Positions 11,265 through 19,460 of a DNA stretch of 64,000 bases are shown piece after piece. The notes beneath the pieces were generated by a model. That model saw only the letters and a list, made by a program, of their open reading frames with translations, was not told where the DNA came from and did no database searches. The stretch spans positions 1-64,000 of the forward strand of contig DASRES010000077.1 in NCBI GenBank assembly GCA_035651955.1. The letters are read 5' to 3'. Position 1 is the stretch's first letter. Every line of letters starts with the position of its first letter. The stretch comes from Acidimicrobiia bacterium (GTDB lineage: Bacteria > Actinomycetota > Acidimicrobiia > IMCC26256 > JAMXLJ01). The translations under genes were made by a program, and so were the position numbers.

Positions 11265-12461
11265 GTGGACCTCCCGCGTCTGGAGGACCTGCCGCCCCTG
11301 GACGGGCGGCGCGTCCTCGCCCGCTTCGACTTCAACGTCCCGTTGCGTGACGGCGAGGTCGACGACGACCTGCGCATCGTGAGCGCCCTGCCGACGCTGC
11401 GATGGCTGCTCGACCACGGCGCCGCGGTCGTCGCGTGCTCGCACCTGGGCCGTCCGAAGGGCGAGCCCGATCCGGGCCTGTCGATGCGTCCGGTCGCGGC
11501 GCGCCTGGGCGACCTGCTCCAGCGGCGCATCGTGCTCGCGCCGGCCGTCGTCGGCCCGACGGTGCAGACGCGCGCGGACGCGCTCGGGCCCGGTGACGTG
11601 CTCCTCCTCGAGAACCTGCGGTTCGAGCCGGGGGAGAAGGCGAACGACCCCGCGTTCGCGGCCGCGTTGAGCGCGCTCGGTGATGTGTACGTGAACGACG
11701 CGTTCGGCGCGTCGCACCGCGCGCACGCGTCGATCGTCGGCCCGCCGCAATGGCTGCCGAGCGCGGCCGGTCGGCTGCTCGCGCGCGAGGTCGACGTGCT
11801 GACCGGTCTCCTGCACGACCCGAGACGGCCGTTCCTCGCGGTGCTCGGCGGCGCGAAGGTCAGCGACAAGCTCGGTGTGATCGACGCGCTGCTCGACCGC
11901 TGCGACACGATCCTCGTCGGCGGCGCGATGGCGTTCACGTTCCTGCTCGCGCAGGGGTTCGCCGTCGGCGACTCGCTCGTCGAGCCCGAGCGCGCCGACG
12001 ACTGTCGCCGTCTCCTCGCGACCGATCGCGTCCGCGTGCCCGTCGACGTCGTCGTCGCGCGCGAGACCACAGCCGACACGGAGACGCGTGTCGTACCGGC
12101 GTCGGCGATGCCCGACGGATGGAAGGGTCTCGACATCGGGCCCGAGACCGCGGCGATCTTCGCCGACGCGATCGCGGCCGCGGGCACCGTCCTGTGGAAC
12201 GGCCCAATGGGCGTGTTCGAGGTCGAGCCGTTCGCGGCGGGCACGCACACCGTCGCCGATGCCGTCGCCGAATGCCGGGGCTTCACGGTCGTCGGCGGCG
12301 GCGACAGCGCGGCCGCGATCCGCCAGATGGGCCTGGCCGATCGCGTCGACCACGTGAGCACCGGCGGCGGCGCGTCGCTCGAGCTCATCGAGCGGGGCGA
12401 CCTGCCCGGCCTCGAGGCACTGCGCGAGAGCCGCGCCCGCACTGCGAAGGGAACTGCATGA
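11265..12461 (+). CDS. pgk: phosphoglycerate kinase
   Basis: Transfers phosphate from 1,3-bisphosphoglycerate to ADP. The 398-residue length is normal. Seen are the substrate-binding motifs ARFDFNVPL and SHLGRPKG, the hinge region GGAKVSDKLGVI, and the nucleotide-side motifs LWNGPMGVFE and VVGGGDSAAAI near the C-terminus. The GTG start at 11265 matches the conserved N-terminus. The stop overlaps the tpiA start as ATGA, so the two proteins should be made in a coupled ratio. Confidence 0.98.
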   Translation: MDLPRLEDLPPLDGRRVLARFDFNVPLRDGEVDDDLRIVSALPTLRWLLDHGAAVVACSHLGRPKGEPDPGLSMRPVAARLGDLLQRRIVLAPAVVGPTVQTRADALGPGDVLLLENLRFEPGEKANDPAFAAALSALGDVYVNDAFGASHRAHASIVGPPQWLPSAAGRLLAREVDVLTGLLHDPRRPFLAVLGGAKVSDKLGVIDALLDRCDTILVGGAMAFTFLLAQGFAVGDSLVEPERADDCRRLLATDRVRVPVDVVVARETTADTETRVVPASAMPDGWKGLDIGPETAAIFADAIAAAGTVLWNGPMGVFEVEPFAAGTHTVADAVAECRGFTVVGGGDSAAAIRQMGLADRVDHVSTGGGASLELIERGDLPGLEALRESRARTAKGTA

Positions 12462-13237
12462 CGTCACCCGGCCGCCGGCCGCTGATCACCGGCAACTGGA
12501 AGATGCACCACGACCACTACGTCGCGATCCAAGTCGTGCAGAAGCTCTCCTACCGGCTCGACGAGAGCGACTACGAGCGCACCGACGTCGTCGTCGCACC
12601 GCCGTTCACCGATCTGCGCACGCTCCAGACGCTCATCCAGGCGGACAAGCTCCCGATCGGCCTCGGCGCGCAGGACTGCCACTGGGAGCCGCAGGGCGCG
12701 TTCACGGGCGAGGTGAGCTGTCCGATGCTCGCCAAGCTCGACGTGTCGTACGTGATCGTCGGGCACTCGGAGCGCCGGCAGCTCTTCGGCGAAACCGACG
12801 AGATCGTCAACAAGAAGGTGCGGGCCGTGCTCGGCGCCGGCATGACGCCGACACTGTGCTGCGGCGAGACCCTCGACGAGCGGCAGGCCGGCATCACCGA
12901 GGACAAGGTCCGCACCCAGGTGCTGACGGGGTTCGACGGCGTGAAGGCCGAGCAGGTGGCGGGCTCGGTCGTCGCGTACGAGCCGATCTGGGCCATCGGG
13001 ACGGGCCACAACGCGACGCCCGACGACGCGAACGAGACCATCGGCGCGATCCGGACGGCCATCCGGGAGCGGTTCGGCGGCGACGTCGCCGACGCGGTCC
13101 GCATCCAGTACGGCGGGAGCGTGAAGCCCGGCAACATCGGCGAGCTCATGGCCCGGCCCGAGATCGACGGCGCGCTCGTCGGCGGAGCGTCCCTTGACCC
13201 GGACGAGTTCGCCCGGATAGTACGATTCTGGGTCTAG
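12458..13237 (+). CDS. tpiA: triosephosphate isomerase
   Basis: Interconverts dihydroxyacetone phosphate and glyceraldehyde 3-phosphate. It is a 259-residue TIM barrel with all catalytic residues visible: Lys in GNWKMH, His in VIVGHSERR and Glu in AYEPIWAIGTG, plus the phosphate-binding GGSVKPGN and GALVGGASL loops. The ATG start overlaps the pgk stop (ATGA), with a GAAGGGA ribosome binding site. It is the last gene of the gap-pgk-tpiA group; a hairpin follows before secG. Confidence 0.98.
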   Translation: MTSPGRRPLITGNWKMHHDHYVAIQVVQKLSYRLDESDYERTDVVVAPPFTDLRTLQTLIQADKLPIGLGAQDCHWEPQGAFTGEVSCPMLAKLDVSYVIVGHSERRQLFGETDEIVNKKVRAVLGAGMTPTLCCGETLDERQAGITEDKVRTQVLTGFDGVKAEQVAGSVVAYEPIWAIGTGHNATPDDANETIGAIRTAIRERFGGDVADAVRIQYGGSVKPGNIGELMARPEIDGALVGGASLDPDEFARIVRFWV

Positions 13238-13263
13238 CCCGCAGCGGCCGGGGCGTTCGTCGC

Positions 13264-13309
13264 GTCGCCTCGCGGCGATTCGCCGGGCGATTCGCCGCCG
13301 CGAGCCGAC
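13264..13309 (+). terminator. GC-rich hairpin after tpiA, terminator-like
   Basis: GTCG-c-CTCGCGGCG (13264-13277) pairs with CGCCGCGAG-c-CGAC (13296-13309): 13 pairs with one C-C mismatch. The loop contains a repeat of GCGATTCGCC. There is no T-run, so a Rho-independent role is uncertain. It lies in the 148-base gap between tpiA and secG, which holds no gene. Confidence 0.4.
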
Positions 13310-13385
13310 GGGTGAGGGCGCAAGGCGCCGTCCCGCGTGCTCGCCGTGTTACCGTCCTCCGGCTCGTCGGAAAGGAGCAGGCCGC

Positions 13386-13616
13386 GTGATCAACGCGATC
13401 CTCGTCGTGATCCAGGTCATCGTGTCGATCGCGCTGATCGTCCTGATCCTGCTCCACTCCGGTCGCGGCGGCGGGCTCTCCGACATGTTCGGCGGGTCCA
13501 TGGGTGGGTCGATGGCCGGGTCCACCGTCGTCGAGCGCAACCTGGACCGGATCACGGTCGTGATGTCGGTGATCTTCGCGTTCACGACGATCCTGCTCGC
13601 CCTGCGGCTGAAGTAG
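13386..13616 (+). CDS. secG: preprotein translocase subunit SecG
   Basis: A 76-residue membrane protein that assists SecYEG-mediated export. Two hydrophobic spans (residues about 4-24 and 55-73) flank the family's glycine-rich loop (HSGRGGGLSDMFGG). The GTG start at 13386 has a strong ribosome binding site, AAAGGAG, a few bases upstream. Its place after tpiA is typical of actinobacteria. Confidence 0.95.
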   Translation: MINAILVVIQVIVSIALIVLILLHSGRGGGLSDMFGGSMGGSMAGSTVVERNLDRITVVMSVIFAFTTILLALRLK

Positions 13617-13687
13617 CGCCGCGTCCGCCGGGCGGCTCGCGCGGCGTGCCCGGACCGGAGATGCAGCTCGTCGGGAGGTTGTCGAGG

Positions 13688-15391
13688 GTGGTGCGCGGTT
13701 CCCAACGCGGCTCGTCGCGACGGTGGCTCGCGGCCGTCGCGACCGTCGCGGTCCTCGCGTTCGTGGCGTCCGCGTGCTCGGGCGGCGGCTCGAAGTCGAA
13801 GTCGTCCGGGACGTCCACGCCGTCGACGACCGTCCCGAACGGCGGGACGCTGACGGTCGGCGCCGAGCAGGAGCCGAGGTGCACCGACTGGATCGACGCG
13901 TGCTCGAGCCAGATCTGGGGCTCGTGGATCCTCGAGGCCCAGACGATGCCGCGCGCGTTCGACGTCGTGCGCAAGGGCGGCGACTGGGTGTACCAGCCGA
14001 GCAACCTGCTCACCGGCGAGCCCGACGTGCAGACCTCCCCGAAGCAGGTCGTGACGTACCACATCGACCCGCAGGCGCGGTGGTCCGACGGGCAGCCGAT
14101 CACGTCGGCCGACTTCCGGTACACGTGGGATCAGGTCGCGCACGGCGAGAACATCTACGACCAGACCGGCTACCAGAACATCGCGAGCGTCGACACGCCC
14201 GACCCGCGCACCGCGGTGGTCACGTTCGCCCGGTCGTACGCGGCGTGGAAGGGGCTCTTCGGCGGCCTGTACGGCATCTTCCCGTCCCATCTCCTGCAGG
14301 GGACGGACCGCGACGCCGCGATGAAGAACGGCTACACGTGGTCGGGCGGCCCGTGGCGGCTCGAGAGCTGGCAGCGGGGGACGAGCATGACGCTCGTCCC
14401 GAACGAGCAGTACTGGGGACCGAAGCCGCACCTCGACCGCGTCGTGTTCCAGTTCCTCGCGACGACGACGTCCGAGTTCGACGCGTTCAAGGCCGGAACG
14501 GTTCAGGCGTTGTACCCGCAGCCCGAGCTCGACGTCGTCAGCGCGATCCAGCAGGGGTTGGCCGGCGCGAGCTCGAAGTTCACCGCCGACACCGGCAACC
14601 TCGAGGCGCTCTGGTTCAACAACGCGAGCCCGCCGCTCGACTCGTTGCCCGTCCGCCAGGCGATCGCGTACTCGCTCGACCGTGACCAGATCGTCGAGCG
14701 CCTGTTCGGCATGCTCGGCGTCCATCACCCGATGCAGACGCTCGACGCGCCCACGCTCGCGCCCTACACGGACACGAACGCGTTCGCGGGGTACCGGCTC
14801 GACCTCACGAAGGTCGACACCCTGATGACCGGCGCGGGATGGGCCAAGGGTGCGGACGGTGTGTGGGCGAAGGCCGGGAAGCCGATCTCGCTGCAGCTGC
14901 TGACGAACGCGAACAACCAGCGCCGATCGCTCACGATGCAGCTCGTGCAGGACCAGCTGCGGAGAGCCGGGTTCGCGTCGACGCTGCGCACCGTGAGCTC
15001 GAACGACCTCGGCAGCGTCGTCGCGTCGGGCGACTTCCAGGTCGCGCTCTACGCGCAGGTGCTCACGCAGCTCGACCCGGCCGACTGCTCGATCTTCTGC
15101 TCAGCCAACATCCCGACGCCGGCCAACGGCAACTCGGGCCAGAACTGGCAGCGCGTGAACATCCCCGACCTCGACCCGCTGCTGCAGACCGTCGAGAGCA
15201 GCCTCGACGAGGCGGCGCGGCAGAACGCGGGCAAGCAGGCCGCCAAGATCGAGGCTGCGAACATGATCGCGTTGCCGCTGGACCCGCTCCCGAACATCCT
15301 GCTGTGGAGCAAGCGGATCGTCGGGCCGGTCGACGACAACCCGATCTACTCGATGTTCGTCAACATGAACGAGTGGGGGATCCGCCCGTAG
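13688..15391 (+). CDS. extracellular solute-binding lipoprotein, family 5 (peptide/opine ABC type)
   Basis: A 567-residue substrate-binding protein of the SBP_bac_5 (DppA/OppA) family. A basic N-terminus and hydrophobic stretch lead to a lipobox ending at Cys 30 (VASAC), then a Ser/Thr linker and the family body, including ARWSDGQPITSADFRYTW, WSGGPWRLESW and LPVRQAIAYSLDRDQIVERL. It should be anchored outside the membrane and bind an oligopeptide or similar ligand. GTG 13688 is chosen because GGGAGG lies 9 bases upstream; an ATG at 13661 is possible. No permease or ATPase gene is nearby; only a second binding protein follows. Confidence 0.9.
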   Translation: MVRGSQRGSSRRWLAAVATVAVLAFVASACSGGGSKSKSSGTSTPSTTVPNGGTLTVGAEQEPRCTDWIDACSSQIWGSWILEAQTMPRAFDVVRKGGDWVYQPSNLLTGEPDVQTSPKQVVTYHIDPQARWSDGQPITSADFRYTWDQVAHGENIYDQTGYQNIASVDTPDPRTAVVTFARSYAAWKGLFGGLYGIFPSHLLQGTDRDAAMKNGYTWSGGPWRLESWQRGTSMTLVPNEQYWGPKPHLDRVVFQFLATTTSEFDAFKAGTVQALYPQPELDVVSAIQQGLAGASSKFTADTGNLEALWFNNASPPLDSLPVRQAIAYSLDRDQIVERLFGMLGVHHPMQTLDAPTLAPYTDTNAFAGYRLDLTKVDTLMTGAGWAKGADGVWAKAGKPISLQLLTNANNQRRSLTMQLVQDQLRRAGFASTLRTVSSNDLGSVVASGDFQVALYAQVLTQLDPADCSIFCSANIPTPANGNSGQNWQRVNIPDLDPLLQTVESSLDEAARQNAGKQAAKIEAANMIALPLDPLPNILLWSKRIVGPVDDNPIYSMFVNMNEWGIRP

Positions 15392-15404
15392 CGCGGGTGC
15401 TCCG

Positions 15405-16970
15405 ATGCCGCCACCGCGACGCCGTCTGACCCCCGCGCTCGTCGTCGTGCTGCTCACGGGCGCGCTGTTGACGGCGTGCTCGGGAGGGAGCAGCCGCGAC
15501 ACCGCGGCCACGAAGCCGCTTCACGGCGGCGTGCTGCGCGTCGGTGTGGTCGGGCTCGCGAGCCTCGACCCGACGCGGGGCGAGAACCCCGCGAGCGCGC
15601 TCGCGGCGTCGTTGCTGTTCCAGCCGCTCGTCGGCCTCGACCCGGTCACGTCGAACCCGGTTCCCGGGCTGGCACGCGCGTGGCACGCGAACCCGACCGC
15701 AACGGTGTTCACGTTCGACCTGCGCGCCGACGCGCGCTTCCACGACGGCACGCCCGTCACCGCGGCCGACGTGAAGGCCACGATCGATCGCGTGCGCGCG
15801 CCGGGCAGCGGTTCGCCGTTCGCCGGCATCCTCGCGGTCGTCCACGACGTGGCCGCTCCCGACGCGCACACCGTCGTCGTGACGACGACACGCCCGTTCG
15901 CGGTGCTGCCCGCCGTCTTCTCGCAACCGGGCCTGGGCATCGAGCCGCGCGCGCTCGCCGCGAACCCCGCCCGTCTCGCGGCGTCGCCGATCGGCTCCGG
16001 GCCGTTCCGGTTCGTCGAACGGAACGCATCGACGATCGTGCTGCGCGCGGTGCGGACGGCACCGAGGTCGTCGCCGTGGCTGGACGAGATCGACCTCGTC
16101 CCGTTCCCGACCGTCGCTGCCGCGTACGCCGCGTACCAGGCTCGGAAGCTCGACGTCGCGCCGCTCACGCGTGCGGAGTCGGAGGACGCCGACCGTCGTG
16201 GTGAGCGACTCGTCGCGGGCCCATACCTCGCGGTCAGCTTCTACGCGTTGAACCTGCGCGACCCGAAGCTCGCCGACGTGCGCTTCCGTGAGGCGATCGT
16301 GCGCGCGCTCGACGCACGTTCGCTGGTGCGCGCGGGGTACGGCGCGACCGCGCAGGTCGCGGGCGGTCTGATCCCGCTCGGAGTGCCCGCCGGACCGACG
16401 AACGCGTGTCGCGGCCGTTGCGACTACGACCCGGCCGAGTCGCGCCGTCTGCTCGCTGCGGCGTTCCCCGACGGCAAGGTGCCCGGGATCGGGATCGACT
16501 TCGACGACGACCCGATCCAGCGCGCGGTCGCGACCGAGGTGCAGCAGCAGCTCGGGGCGGTCGGCATCCCCGCGGTCGCGCGTCCGCATGCCGTCGCGGA
16601 CTACAGCGCGTTCGTCGTGTACGGCGGTGTCGAGCTGTTCCGCCTCGGCTGGGTGGCGGACTACCCGAGCAGCGAGGCGTTCCTCGGCCCGCTGTTCACG
16701 GCCGGGTCGCCGACGAACGTGTTCGGGTTCCGGAGCACCGCATTCGCGGACGCGTTGCGCGCGGCGGAAGGGGAGCAGGACGGGCGTCGCCGCGTCGCCG
16801 ACTTCGCGCGCGCGGAGGCCGCGGTCCTCGACCAGTACGTGACCGCGCCGGTCGCGCAGTTCGAGACCCGCATGGTCGTCGGGCCCCGGGTGCGCGGGAT
16901 GCGGCTCGACCCGTACGGCGCGTTCGACGGCGGCGCGGTCTGGCTCGCGCCGCGGCCCAGCAAGGGGTGA
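15405..16970 (+). CDS. second family 5 solute-binding lipoprotein
   Basis: A 521-residue member of the same SBP family with a lipobox at Cys 25 (LLTAC). Body motifs include LRADARFHDGTPVTAADVKATIDR, split here as FHDGTPVTAADVK, then IGSGPFRFVE and VRFREAIVRALDARSLV. It begins 13 bases after the first binding protein and is clearly co-transcribed, but the two proteins are quite diverged, so they probably bind different ligands or act at different affinities. As with its neighbour, no dppBCDF-like transport genes are in the window. A tRNA gene follows. Confidence 0.9.
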   Translation: MPPPRRRLTPALVVVLLTGALLTACSGGSSRDTAATKPLHGGVLRVGVVGLASLDPTRGENPASALAASLLFQPLVGLDPVTSNPVPGLARAWHANPTATVFTFDLRADARFHDGTPVTAADVKATIDRVRAPGSGSPFAGILAVVHDVAAPDAHTVVVTTTRPFAVLPAVFSQPGLGIEPRALAANPARLAASPIGSGPFRFVERNASTIVLRAVRTAPRSSPWLDEIDLVPFPTVAAAYAAYQARKLDVAPLTRAESEDADRRGERLVAGPYLAVSFYALNLRDPKLADVRFREAIVRALDARSLVRAGYGATAQVAGGLIPLGVPAGPTNACRGRCDYDPAESRRLLAAAFPDGKVPGIGIDFDDDPIQRAVATEVQQQLGAVGIPAVARPHAVADYSAFVVYGGVELFRLGWVADYPSSEAFLGPLFTAGSPTNVFGFRSTAFADALRAAEGEQDGRRRVADFARAEAAVLDQYVTAPVAQFETRMVVGPRVRGMRLDPYGAFDGGAVWLAPRPSKG

Positions 16971-16991
16971 CCGGCGCGCTCGCGGCGCGGG

Positions 16992-16997
16992 TATCGT
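16992..16997 (+). promoter_or_regulatory. -10 box for tRNA-Leu (TATCGT)
   Basis: TATCGT ends 10 bases before the first base of the tRNA, as expected for a short 5' leader removed by RNase P. A GTGACC sequence about 18 bases upstream could be the -35 element, overlapping the end of the preceding gene. Confidence 0.4.
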
Positions 16998-17007
16998 GGC
17001 GGGTCAC

Positions 17008-17091
17008 GTCGGAGTGGCGGAATCGGCAGACGCGCTAGCTTGAGGGGCTAGTGCCCGCAAGGGCGTGGGGGTTCAAGTCCCCCCTCCGACA
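17008..17091 (+). tRNA. tRNA-Leu (anticodon GAG)
   Basis: An 84-base class II tRNA. The 7-bp acceptor stem GTCGGAG/CTCCGAC is perfect, with discriminator A at 17091. The anticodon stem CTAGC/GCTAG encloses the loop TTGAGGG, giving anticodon GAG for CUC/CUU codons. A long variable arm (around GCCCGCAAGGGC) marks it as Leu-type, and the T arm GGGGG-TTCAAGT-CCCCC is perfect. The CCA end is not encoded (ACG follows), so a nucleotidyltransferase must add it. Confidence 0.97.
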
Positions 17092-17118
17092 CGAGCCGGC
17101 GTCGCGCGGGACGCGCGA

Positions 17119-17886
17119 TCAATCACCGGCCGCGGCGAGCGCGCCCTCCAGTTGCCCGACGCCGAGATGCTGGGCCCGCAACAGCGCGAGCAGATGGACG
17201 AGGTCGTCGTAGAGCGTCGGGCGCCAGTGCATCAGGATGATGTCGCCGGGTTGGAGGCGACCGCCCTGCGCGGCGAGCTTGCCGTCGCTCAACGTCGCCC
17301 GCCACAGGACGACGGCGTGGATCCCGCACGTCGCGGCCGCGTAGCGCGTCGCTTCGTCGTAGTCGCCGTACGGCGGCCGGAACAGCGTCGGACGCGTCCC
17401 GAACCAGGTCGCGAACTCGTCCAACGGGCCGCAGATCTCGTGCTCCTGGTCCGCGAGGTCCAGCTGCTGGAGATGCGGGTGCGTGATCGTGTGGTCCTCG
17501 ATGCGCGCGCCCGCAGCCTGGAGGGCGCGCCAGTATGCAAGACCGGCGAGCGCGGGGCCGCGGATCACGAACGCGGTGATCGGCAGGTGCAGCAGCTTCA
17601 CGAGCGCGAGCACGCGCGGATCGCGCGTGTAGCCGTCGTCGATCGTGATGAACACGACGGGCGCGTGCACCGCGACCCGGCTGACGACGGGTGCCCGCGG
17701 GCCCGGCGGCAGCGTGGTCGTCGTCGTCGACGCGACCGTCACCGGCGCGCGCGTGACCGGCACCGTGTGCGGGGTCGTCCGCGACGGAGGTCGGTCGGAC
17801 GCGCGGCGGCCTCCGGCCGACGTGCACGCCGACACGAGCACGATCGACGCGACCGCGAGGGCACCGGCCGCGACCCTTGTCCGCAC
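17119..17886 (-). CDS. NodB-type polysaccharide deacetylase lipoprotein
   Basis: A 255-residue carbohydrate esterase family 4 protein. A signal peptide with lipobox Cys near residue 21 is followed by a Thr-rich linker to about residue 60. The NodB motifs are all there: TIDDG (catalytic and metal Asp), HTITHPH (metal His pair), RPPYGDYD and ILMHW. It probably removes acetyl groups from peptidoglycan or a surface polysaccharide. It starts with GTG at 17886 and is divergent from the amidohydrolase gene. The tRNA-Leu lies downstream on the other strand. Confidence 0.9.
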   Translation of the reverse strand: MRTRVAAGALAVASIVLVSACTSAGGRRASDRPPSRTTPHTVPVTRAPVTVASTTTTTLPPGPRAPVVSRVAVHAPVVFITIDDGYTRDPRVLALVKLLHLPITAFVIRGPALAGLAYWRALQAAGARIEDHTITHPHLQQLDLADQEHEICGPLDEFATWFGTRPTLFRPPYGDYDEATRYAAATCGIHAVVLWRATLSDGKLAAQGGRLQPGDIILMHWRPTLYDDLVHLLALLRAQHLGVGQLEGALAAAGD

Positions 17887-17964
17887 GCCGAGATTCTGGC
17901 GCCCGGAACGCCCCTCGAGGACAGGGCCCGTCGTCCACGGGACCGGGGAGCGGTAGCCTGCGAG

Positions 17965-17980
17965 CTGACGTTCACGTCAG
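17965..17980. promoter_or_regulatory. perfect 16-bp palindrome, operator candidate
   Basis: CTGACGT-TC-ACGTCAG has two perfect 7-base arms. It begins right after a TAGCCT -10-like box (17954-17959), so it would cover the start of transcription of the amidohydrolase gene at 18010. The site differs from the TetR-type sites further right, so a different regulator is implied. Confidence 0.4.
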
Positions 17981-18009
17981 GAACGACCCCCCCGCGGAAG
18001 AGGTGCCGA

Positions 18010-19236
18010 GTGGAGCTGCCGAAGATCATCAGCGTCGACGACCACGTCGTGGAGCCGCCGCACGTCTGGCAGACCTGGCTGCCGGCGAAGCACCGGGAGA
18101 AGGGGCCGCGCGTCGAGCGCAAGCGCTGGGGAGCGTTCCGGCTCCGGCGCGGCGCGAAGTACGAGATGACCGAGGACCCCGACGGCGAGTGGGGCGACGC
18201 CTGGATCTACGAGGACAAGGTCATCTACGTCCAGAAGAAGTTCGTCGCGATCCCGAAGTCGGCGACGCCCGGCGACGACCTCTCGAAGTTCGACAAGACG
18301 GTCATGACGATGACCGCGACGACGTACGACGACATGCGTCCCGGCTGCTACGACGCCAAGGAGCGCAAGAAGGACTTCGAGCTCAACTGGGTCGACGCCT
18401 CGCTGCCGTTCCCGACGTTCCCGCGGTTCTGCGGGCAGACGTTCTACGAGGCCGACGACAAGGACCTCGCGCTGGCGTGCGTGCGCGCGTACAACGACTG
18501 GATGGTCGAGGAGTGGTGCGACCCGTCGATCGGCGTCAACATCCCGCTGTGCATCATCCCGCTGTGGGACGTGCAGCTCGCCGCCGCGGAGATCGAGCGG
18601 AACGCGGCGCGTGGCGTGCGCGCGGTGTGCTTCTCGGAGCTGCCGACGAAGCTCGACCTGCCGAGCATCCACACCGGCTACTGGGACCCGATGTTCCAGG
18701 TGTGCGCCGACACCGGCACGACCGTGTGCATGCACGTCGGGTCGTCGTCGACCGACCCGTTCTCGTCGCCCGACGCCCCGAAGGGCGTCGGCAGCATGGT
18801 CGCGTTCAACAACTCGATGGCATCGCTCGGCGACTACCTCTTCGGCGGGATCATGCACCGCTTCCCGAAGCTGAAGATCGCGTACTCCGAGGGCCAGATC
18901 GGGTGGATCCCCTACGCTCTCGAGCGGGCCGACACGGTGTGGGAGGAGCACAACGCGTGGCAGAACTCCAAGCGGCTGTGTCCCGAGCCCCCGTCGACCT
19001 ACTACTACGGCCGGGTCTTCGGGTGCTTCACGTGGGACCGGCACGGCGTGCGCTCGCTCGACGAGGTCGGTGAGCACCAGATCTGCTTCGAGACCGACTA
19101 CCCGCACACCGACACGACGTGGCCGAACTCGAAGGAGTACTGCGAGAAGATGCTCGCCGGCGTGGACGACGAGCAGCAGCGCTACAACATCCTGCGCGGC
19201 AACGCGATCCGGATGCTCGAGCTCGACCGCGTCTGA
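18010..19236 (+). CDS. amidohydrolase family 2 protein
   Basis: A 408-residue metal-dependent hydrolase or decarboxylase of the amidohydrolase_2 superfamily. The N-terminal SVDDHVVEPP carries the D-x-H type metal motif, with HVGSSS and a C-terminal FETDYPHTDTTWP holding the last metal Asp. Close relatives occur in steroid and aromatic catabolic clusters of actinobacteria, but the substrate is unknown. GTG 18010 is chosen because GGAAGAGG lies about 6 bases upstream. It is paralogous in architecture to the amidohydrolase at 26722, and it may be the left end of the catabolic island, under its own palindromic operator. Confidence 0.85.
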   Translation: MELPKIISVDDHVVEPPHVWQTWLPAKHREKGPRVERKRWGAFRLRRGAKYEMTEDPDGEWGDAWIYEDKVIYVQKKFVAIPKSATPGDDLSKFDKTVMTMTATTYDDMRPGCYDAKERKKDFELNWVDASLPFPTFPRFCGQTFYEADDKDLALACVRAYNDWMVEEWCDPSIGVNIPLCIIPLWDVQLAAAEIERNAARGVRAVCFSELPTKLDLPSIHTGYWDPMFQVCADTGTTVCMHVGSSSTDPFSSPDAPKGVGSMVAFNNSMASLGDYLFGGIMHRFPKLKIAYSEGQIGWIPYALERADTVWEEHNAWQNSKRLCPEPPSTYYYGRVFGCFTWDRHGVRSLDEVGEHQICFETDYPHTDTTWPNSKEYCEKMLAGVDDEQQRYNILRGNAIRMLELDRV

Positions 19237-19245
19237 CGCACGTCG

Positions 19246-19450
19246 TCAACGTGCTCGCTCGGGCACGTCGTCGAACGCCTCGGCGAGGTCGATGACGACC
19301 TCGCCGTCGTCCGTCTCACCGGACGACGAACCGCGCGGGCGCGTGACCACGACCTGCACGGTCGCGATCACGAGCACGGCTCCAGATCGTGTCGCCGATC
19401 GCCCCGGCGACGAGCGCGACAGACTCGACACGAAGGCTTCGTAGCGGCAC
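19246..19450 (-). pseudogene. possible frameshifted small membrane protein gene
   Basis: On the minus strand one frame reads VALVAGAIGDTIWS and then runs out of sense. The next frame, from the same point, reads VLVIATVQVVVTRPRG followed by an acidic tail (ETDDGEVVIDLAEAFDDV) and a stop. Joined by removing one base they form a single-pass membrane protein of about 60 residues with a positive flank and strongly GC-ending codons. Either a decayed gene, a sequencing indel, or coincidence. The 224-base gap 19237-19460 holds nothing else recognisable. Confidence 0.3.
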
Positions 19451-19460
19451 GCTGGCCACG

